DNA of 64,000 bases, from positions 16,261,701 to 16,325,700 of the forward strand of contig OZ010792.1 of the NCBI GenBank assembly GCA_963932465.1, given 5' to 3'. The notes beneath the pieces were generated by a model. It made no database searches. It saw only the letters and a list, made by a program, of their open reading frames with translations, and was not told the origin of the DNA. Below are positions 57,170 through 64,000 of the stretch, in pieces; position 1 is the stretch's first letter, and every line of letters starts with the position of its first letter. This stretch comes from Maratus speciosus. Lineage: Eukaryota; Arthropoda; Arachnida; Araneae; Salticidae. The translations under genes were made by a program, and so were the position numbers.

Positions 57170-57705
57170 GATTATTTTTTAATTTACACGAGCTAATAAC
57201 AGGCCCACATATCCGAGAACATACACATACCAATTGCATAACAGCGTGATAATTTGGATATTCCACACTACTAAGGCGAAAACAGTTTTAATTGATACAT
57301 TGTGAACATAGCCGAAATTATTTGGATGACGTCTAATGTAATTAATGAGGTAAATTACGTCTATTTTGATAATTGTATGATGCACTGTGCATAATTTTCT
57401 GATGCGATGTTGGAGTTTTATTAAAGTTTTAAATCAAAGAAAATACATTAGTCATTCCAAATTTTAAAGACGGCATCCTTAAACAATTCAGAAGTCTGGT
57501 ATTGTGAAATACAAGTATAGCAAACATAATCATATTACATTTAATTTAATCAGAGTATGTACAGCATTCCTATAAAGAAGCTGGCATGTGGCTTATTTTT
57601 GTCTTGCTTTGTTTAGATAATTGAAATCGCATATATTTATTTAATTTTAAATTTTTACTGTTGTGAGAATTTGTTTTCCTTTAAAATAATCGATATAAGG
57701 CTACT
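57170..57705. repeat. Duplicated 1-kb unit, copy 7
   Basis: Matches 15540-15975 (AATTTACACGAGCTAATAAC, TTTGGATATTCCACAC, AAAGACGGCATCC). The minus-strand frame (VHHTIIKIDVIYLINYI) runs 68 codons. Confidence 0.65.
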
Positions 57706-57961
57706 TGGGGTAACTGGGCCATGATTTTAAAAGGTGGCTCTGGAAATTCTGGCAATTCAGCTTCACAAAGTTCATTTGAATTAAAGTCTGAACTTATAAA
57801 TGTGTTCAGTTAGGTTCCCTCTATCAGATAGAAATGATCAAAATTACATTTTAATATTTAAAAATTAAAAATATATACATATTTCATCTTTCTTTCCTCA
57901 TGGGTGCAGTTGCCCCATAAAAATAGGGTAAGTGGACCAAGAAAGTCTATGTTCCATACGC

Positions 57962-58022
<61 letters not shown>

Positions 58023-60509
58023 TAGGATGTCAGGACCTGTTTGAAAAAGTGTAAACAACTTAAAAAAAATTAAACCAGGCCGATCATGTAAATTATATAT
58101 CAACTATTGAGCGTTGTAAGGGAAACCTTTGCTGTCAATGTGTCTAAAAAAAGCACTAAAAGTGAAAATATTACATTTATTTATACCAAAAACATAAAAA
58201 TTAAGTAATTAATTATGTACTTCAGTATAGGTAATAAGTATAAAAGTTACATGGGTATTTTAAGGGAAAATATAGCAAGGTAAATCTATGAACAAACGGC
58301 TATGTAAGTACTTACGTACTTCATCTGTATCTTACAATTTCAAGGTATGGCTATCTTTCTTTCAGGTGCAAGGTACTTGTATTCGTATAATGTTGAAATA
58401 ATTAAATGACACCAGTATTTACAATAGAATTTTTTTGTAAACAGGCAAAAGTATGTTTTCGCGTACTTAATAAAGGTGAAATTTTCATCATAAAATTCCG
58501 GTGCCAAAGTGGCAAATAGGGATTAAAATTTTGTGCCGCCCTTCAAGGGATTGAGAAATTTGGTTTGATACTACCCAATATGCTTTTTTCTTAAATTTTA
58601 TCACGTAATTTTAATAAGGTATTTTATAATTTTCTAAATTGTGAGCAAAAAAACAATGCAGAAGTTTCCCTTAGTAAGAGAAAATAAAAAAAAATCATTT
58701 ATATCTATCGGGGAAACTTTATGCAACGTGGTCCAGTTACTCCTGATATATGTCCCAGTTACCCCATTCTTGAAAAATTTGTGGGACAACTGGGACATCG
58801 GGCTTACATTTGAAACTTGAAGTAAATATGTAGGGGAGACTAGGGACGGTTGACCATACGGGAGGCTTGACCCACCCATCAGTTTTCATATTTAAAAGAA
58901 TTTCAGAGTTTTATCATTAGGTGTCAACAAAAGCCACCGGAATGCTCAAACAACAGTCTTTGTTTCATACAGATAATCAAAATAGGTGTGGAAAAAATCA
59001 CTTGTGAGGGATTTTAACCTAAAAGTTGTGTTTTTTAGAAATATTTTGTAAGCTTTTTTCAGATAAAATATATCATAGAAATTTAAGTAAGTAGGTTTTG
59101 AGTAATGCAGAAATATCGACCTTTCATTACAGGTATAAAGATTGCACAGTAACTTAGGCTTAACATAACAATGTGCTATTCTTTAGAAAAAGGCTATGTG
59201 GGGAGGCTTGACCCAGTCAATGTGAGGGAGGGTTGACCAGATGAAATCTTTTTATTATACACTATGCATGATGAAAGATTAATGGTTATATATAAAAAAT
59301 ATATAAAAATTTATTCTGCAAAGCCACGGTAAACTAGGATATGGAAAAGAAAATGTTTAGATTAAAGAAAGCTGTGAAAAATCGCTACAGTATCCACTGT
59401 AAGAAAAACTTTAATGAGATATAAATGGGAAAGTTAATAGGAACTTTTTCCATTTAAATATTACTAAAATAGGTAAATAGAAACAGTGTAAAAGACTAGA
59501 AAATATGAAAGCAGCAGTCTTGACATTTTCAGGGGCAGTGGCTTCTGAAACCACTTAATTTTAATTTCCAAACACCACATTGACACCAGAAATTTGCTAA
59601 ATTTTTTTTCCATTTAATATGTATGTGAAATATACCCTTTTTCTTTTTTCCAAATAAATGTCTTCGTAAATTGTGGTGCCAGTCATTTATTTCAACATTT
59701 TAGTACTGAAAGTGCTTTGCCACTGAAAGGGATAAAGAAGATAATGATCAGTTAATTACACATACGACGGTAAAAGAACATAGAATTGAAACATCGAAAA
59801 ACTTTTGGAAGGTATGTAGCCAAATTTCACCAGCATGAATACAGTGAGATGAAGCCGAACTATGTGACAATTAGAGTTGTCAAGTCGAGTGTCACAAAAA
59901 GTAGGAAAAGGAGACAAAAAAGAGCGGGACAGTGGCTATAAATTCCGGGCATAATAATCCATGACAACGGAACCTGTCTCTAAAGGAATACTGTCTTAAA
60001 TGTTAAAATTTCATTTTCCCTGCTGTACAATTATACCTGCTCAGGCGAAATTCTTCTTAAAACAAAATGTTTCTCGTCTGATTTGCAATTGCGTCAAAAC
60101 GGGTTTGTTTAAGCATCATATTTTCAAAAATCTTTTTTATAATAACTAAAGCATGTAGCACAACGTTTTATTGCCTTTTTTTAAACATACTTTATTTTTC
60201 TTCACAAATATTTCAATATAAAACAAAGTGTGTCAAGCCTCCCATATAGTGGGTCAACCCTCCCATATGTGGGGAACCTTGACCCATTATTTGCTCATGG
60301 TTAAAATCGATCATTTTTCAAATTTCTTACATATTACACTTATGTAGCAATTTTATCTTGATAACTGATCGTATAACGAATAAAATGATATATACAACTT
60401 TATTCTACAATGAATATTTAAAAAATTAAAAATATTTTTGTAAAAAGTGGGTCAGCCCTCCCTAGTCTCCCCTATAGATATCGAATAATATTAATCTAGT
60501 TGCATGCCT

Positions 60510-60547
<38 letters not shown>

Positions 60548-60789
60548 TTGTTTAATAAAAGTACTTAAAGTATTTTAATAAAAAGCCGAGGAAGTTCAAC
60601 CAAATTGACGTTGTTTAAAAAACAAAGAACGTAAAGTGAGAGTTGTGATTGAGTTGACACACGTTGTTTTAGGAAGAAGTGATTAAGCGGCATTGTTTAC
60701 AAAAGCTAAAGCTTAAAAATACATCAACGGTTTTTTATAAAATAGCCTATGGCCCAGTTACCTCGCGGGTCCAGTTACCCCAACTAGCA
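57706..60789. mobile_element. 3.1-kb element, GGGGTAACTGG ends
   Basis: TTGGGGTAACTGGGCCAT at the left; ATGGCCCAGTTAC ... CCAGTTACCCCAAC at the right, with GCTA and TAGC outside. Related motifs recur internally (GTCCCAGTTACCCC, GGGACAACTGGGACAT near 58751-58800). It holds a T run of about 52 at 57963-58014 and an A run of about 30 at 60516-60545. No transposase found. Confidence 0.75.
58831..60474. mobile_element. 1.6-kb element nested in the previous one
   Basis: TAGGGGAGACTAGGGACGG and the inverse CCCTAGTCTCCCCTA. Subterminal motifs of the type GGGAGG(C/G)TTGACCC recur near 58848, 59200, 59228, 60235, 60254 and 60448 and may be transposase-binding sites. The block at 59523-59740 (TTTTCAGGGGCAGTGG ... 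CCACTGAAAGGG) looks like a degraded TTAA-type element inside. No transposase found. Confidence 0.75.
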
Positions 60790-61086
60790 CTAATTATTTC
60801 GTAATTAGGAACATACAACACATGTTCACTTCATCTGGTCATACATTTAGAATTTTTCAAATTAACAAACTCGCAGAACAAACAGATTTTGGCAATTAAT
60901 TTTTTTACGATTCAAGTAATGTTTAAAAATAAATATTATCTATAGAAATTTTGTGAGCAATATTATTATTAAGGGGCGTAGTAAATTATATATTAGAACA
61001 GATAATGACCTGCATTTCAATTAATTATAAAGTTCTAATATAACTAACTAGAAATAAAATTGCCCATGTACGGAATATTTCTAATT
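60790..61086. repeat. Duplicated segment R2, copy 2, left part
   Basis: Matches 21260-21470; continues after the Tc1 insertion at 62620-62790. Confidence 0.7.
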
Positions 61087-61087
61087 A

Positions 61088-62619
61088 CACTGCTCAAAAC
61101 AATTAAAGGATATTGCTATTTTAGGTGGATTTTGTATCTGGTAAACTGTTTAGCTGATTGATACATGGTCGACAGACACAGTAGGTTATATGAGAATAAA
61201 TTACACATGTTTGGCAGAAAAAAATGCATTTTATTGCGCATTTGTGTACTAAAGGAAAAAAAACACAATTTGTGCATATGAGAAAAAAAGATTAAGAAAA
61301 GGTGTTTTCTTCAAAGAAAATCATTTTCAGTAGGGGGTATGGTTTCCACGGGCGGCCAGCAACGTTGAACACCTTTGAGGCATGGACTCAACGAGGCTAT
61401 TAATGACGAGTTGGGGTATTCTGCCCCACTCTTCCAGAAGAGCTCTTTCCAGTTCTTGGAGAGTTTGTGGGGGTTGTTGGCGGCCAGAAACTCGTCTTCC
61501 TAGAGCGTCCCAAACGTGCTCGATTGGATTCATGTCTGGAGAACACGCTGGCCATTCCATTCGAACGATTCCTTCCTCGAAAAGGAAATCCTCCACCAGG
61601 TTTGCACGATGTGGCCTGCAGTTATCGTCCATTAAAATGAAGTTATCACCGCTTGCTGCAGCGTAAGGGGCTACAATAGGTCTGAGAATCTCATCCCTAT
61701 ATCGGCGACCAGTCAGAGCTCCATCTCGAATGATGTAGAGGTCAGTGCGCCCGTCAATGGAGATGCCACCATACACCAACACTCCTCCATCGCCAAATCT
61801 GACACTTTCGTGCACGAACGCAGGATTATTCCTACTGCCACGGTCCCTCCAGATGAAAATACGCCTATTATCCGGATGCACAGAAAAACGGGACTCGTCA
61901 GAAAACAGAATATTGCTCCATTCATTTCTCCTCCAGTTGACATGCTCGGTTGCCTGCTCCCTGCGGTCGCGACGATGCCTTGATGTTAATCTAACACATA
62001 CCATCGGTCGGCGAGCATACAGACCTACAGCATGGAGCCGGTTTCGGACAGTCTGAGTTGAAATCGTGGTGCCTGTAGCCGAGCGAAGGTGTTGTTGGAG
62101 AAGAGTAGCGTTCATGGTTCGGTGTCTCCGAGCTGTTAACGCTAAATACCGATCTTCATTGGGCGTTGTTGCCCGTCTACGACCTTGCCCTGGTCTTCGG
62201 CCTGCACATCCACTCTCCAAAAAACGGTTCCAGATCCTGGAAATGACACTTTGTGACACTCCAATGGCTTGCGCCACTTCGGCTTGAGTTTGGCCCCCTT
62301 CTAACCTACCAACAATTCTCAAAGCTTCTGAATCTGTCAAATGACTTCGCTGAGACATCGTACTCATCGAAATAAAGCAATCACTGAATGCCGATCATCC
62401 TTGTCTTCATTCTCTTTTATCCAGTTGAAAGTCAAATTTCATTCGCTGCCTCTGAAGCGACGTTTTTGACGTCGAACTCAAAATGTGCATACTCCACAGT
62501 TTGAAAACCAGAAAAATTTGCATTTGTGATTCTCTTCTTCTATTTTCGGCAAAAAAAATTTCGTTTATATCTTTATTTTATACAAAACTTCAAATATCCT
62601 TTAATTGTTTTGAGCAGTG
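61088..62619 (-). mobile_element. Complete Tc1-type transposon
   Basis: CACTGCTCAAAACAATTAAA at the left and its exact inverse at the right, about 28 bp, flanked by TA (61086-61087 and 62620-62621). 1532 bp in total, encoding one intact transposase. The related segment at 21.4 kb lacks the insertion. Length, ends and target are all standard for an autonomous Tc1-like element. Confidence 0.95.
61327..62367 (-). CDS. Tc1-like transposase (DD34E)
   Basis: 346 codons, the usual full length. Residues 8-50: N-terminal helix-turn-helix (DSEALRIVGRLEGG, VAQAIGVSQSVISRIW). Residues 57-70: basic GRPR-like hinge (RRPGQGRRR). Second DNA-binding helix-turn-helix to about 112 (TISTQTVRNRLHAVGL). Catalytic domain from about 140: Asp157 in LFSDESRF, Asp248 in LMDDNCRPH, Glu283 in SPDMNPIEHVWD, giving 34 residues between the last two, the DD34E pattern. 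The glycine-rich GDGGVLVYGGIS box is present. No stop or frameshift, so it could be active. It would bind the terminal repeats, cut the element out and insert it at TA. MSTMSQRSHL gives two close start codons; either may be used. The gene is clearly richer in G+C than its surroundings, which fits recent arrival. Confidence 0.95.
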   Translation of the reverse strand: MSTMSQRSHLTDSEALRIVGRLEGGQTQAEVAQAIGVSQSVISRIWNRFLESGCAGRRPGQGRRRATTPNEDRYLALTARRHRTMNATLLQQHLRSATGTTISTQTVRNRLHAVGLYARRPMVCVRLTSRHRRDRREQATEHVNWRRNEWSNILFSDESRFSVHPDNRRIFIWRDRGSRNNPAFVHESVRFGDGGVLVYGGISIDGRTDLYIIRDGALTGRRYRDEILRPIVAPYAAASGDNFILMDDNCRPHRANLVEDFLFEEGIVRMEWPACSPDMNPIEHVWDALGRRVSGRQQPPQTLQELERALLEEWGRIPQLVINSLVESMPQRCSTLLAARGNHTPY

Positions 62620-62790
62620 TATTAAAATAGTTGTCAAAAGGGAAAGCAGGCTAAAACGTAATAGAGGTTGGTGGTTTTATTTCATTTGTCAAATAATTCA
62701 GGATTTGCTAAGCAGTTCTGTTGAAATTTGGGAGCTATGTAACAGAATAATTGTTTTGGGGGCAGTTCATGAGACTTAAAAAAAAAAATT
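62620..62790. repeat. Duplicated segment R2, copy 2, right part
   Basis: AATAGTTGTCAAAAGG, CTAAAACGTAATAGAGGTTG, TTGCTAAGCAGTTCTGTT match 21467-21600. Confidence 0.7.
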
Positions 62791-63371
62791 CCTTTCATTA
62801 AAATGGGTAGGACTTGACCAGCATGAAAAATTCCTTTTCAAACGCTTCCGATTTCAAAAACTCACATGAACAATTCCCTTTCAAATGTCTCTTTTTTTTA
62901 ACACCTCACACGCGTCCATGTCGATGACAATTACTCAAAATAATAAAGTAAATCCTTTGCACAATTTTAATTTTCAGATTATTTTAGGATTATTAGATTA
63001 GGATTATTCAGATTATTAGATTTTCAGTTTCTTTTAGGAGTATAATAATTTATAAAAGTTTAAAATAAATGTGGCACTTAAATATAGTCATATATTTGAA
63101 ATGAAACAGCTTCATCTGCTACACTTTTTAACTGATTTTCACATTTTATCTGTTTTATGCACACAGATCGGATAAAGATACCATTTTGAATTTTATATAT
63201 GTTTATAGCAGAGGTGTAAGGATTTCTAAAACATTAAAATAAAATTGATACCTGATTTCGCTCGTACTATAAAAACACTTTTCGCCCAGATTATAAATAA
63301 AGATTGTTATATTGTATTTTTATATATTTATACGACATCATAAATGAATAACGTAAGATTATACATACTTG

Positions 63372-63403
<32 letters not shown>

Positions 63404-64000
63404 TTTATAAAGGAATGTAAATAATCATCTACAAAAGTTAATAAGTAAATTATAAAATGAAGTTTTTGAAAATAAAAATTCTTGTTTTGTCCTTTATGGC
63501 AAAAAAATTAAAAACATGTCATCTATTCAAGCGAAACAAAGAGATAAATAGTCAGCAAACATTGCAAAAATGGAAATATTTGCCGAACGAAGGCATATTC
63601 TGCAAGCCCAAATTACCTTAAGTTCTACAAGTAACATGTACGGTTTTATCGTTGCATAAGGTATAACAAGCTAAAAATGCAAAATCTGGGCTACCGTACA
63701 CAATAAGTCCAGTAAAAAGAAGCCAAAAGTAACAATATATTAAAAATAAATAAAATGGATCAAAGAAATTTTTTACCAATTGAAGAACTAATTGAAGTAC
63801 CGATGAATCAATCCATGACACACCAACTTTTAAGAACAATGCTTAGAAATGATTTGCACTTGTTGTTAGAATATATATACATATGAATATATCTATATAT
63901 ATATGTGTGTATTAAATTCATAAATACAATACAATTACATTCCGAGTGTTTTGGATCAATTAATAACTTGCCCAAGTTCCAGCGTAGCATCCAGATAAAC
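62791..64000. other. AT-rich sequence without a gene
   Basis: Contains a (TA)n microsatellite at about 63371-63400 and a smaller one near 63880-63905. Nothing else recognised. Confidence 0.5.

Noticed and set aside
57858..58103. 81-codon frame with a long Lys run
   Set aside because: The Lys run is only the translated poly-T tract at 57963-58014.
58502..58514. TGCCA-AAG-TGGCA as another TTAA-element hairpin
   Set aside because: It is a palindrome, but no TTAA end lies at the expected 13-20 bp, so it was not counted.
61382..62287. Plus-strand open frames of 73-103 codons
   Set aside because: They lie opposite the Tc1 transposase gene and arise from its higher G+C content.

Overview
The window looks like an AT-rich stretch of a large arthropod nuclear genome, most likely a spider or other arachnid. 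The clearest pointer is a GC-richer, intact Tc1-type transposase at 61.3-62.4 kb that resembles families I remember from orb-weaver genomes; that assignment is from memory and only moderately sure. I see no bacterial features, no rRNA, no CRISPR and no convincing host protein-coding gene. Almost everything I can recognise is mobile DNA or old duplications.

Layout. 0-6.4 kb: foldback and TTAA-flanked miniature elements plus dispersed repeats. 6.4-10.3 kb: two back-to-back TTAA elements, then two tandem copies of a unit of about 1 kb that recurs later at 15.5, 22.7, 46.5-48.0, 48.1-49.3 and 57.2 kb, always in the same orientation. 10.3-14 kb: foldback elements, a tRNA-like SINE head and an inverted pair of a tandem-repeat element. 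15.5-21.6 kb: a duplicated unit split by a pogo-like element and by a 4.2 kb element with a 9-bp target duplication that sits inside a TTAA element. 24.3-26.0 kb: a palindromic Tc-type element. 26.2-32.5 kb: TTAA elements and a palindromic Penelope-like retroelement (GIY-YIG reverse transcriptase, candidate hammerhead ribozymes, TATA box) with a TTAA element in one arm only. 34-39.2 kb: foldback elements, including a cluster sharing one terminal sequence. 41.4-45.2 kb: a diverged paralogue of 27.5-32.5 kb. 49.3-50.3 kb: third copy of the tandem-repeat element. 50.9-53.8 kb: a second element with a 9-bp target duplication, followed by a tRNA-derived SINE. 55.5-57 kb: adjoining TTAA elements sharing target sites. 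57.7-60.8 kb: two nested terminal-inverted-repeat elements. 61.1-62.6 kb: the intact Tc1-type transposon.

The main discovery candidate is a collection of short TTAA-flanked, piggyBac-like elements of many sequence families. Each carries, at one end only and usually 13-20 bp inside the TTAA, a short palindrome whose sequence differs from family to family while its position is kept. Only two protein-coding mobile elements matter: the Tc1 transposase, which may still be functional, and the 5'-truncated Penelope-like reverse transcriptase/endonuclease. The relative order of many insertions can be read from nesting and from empty sites within the window itself.
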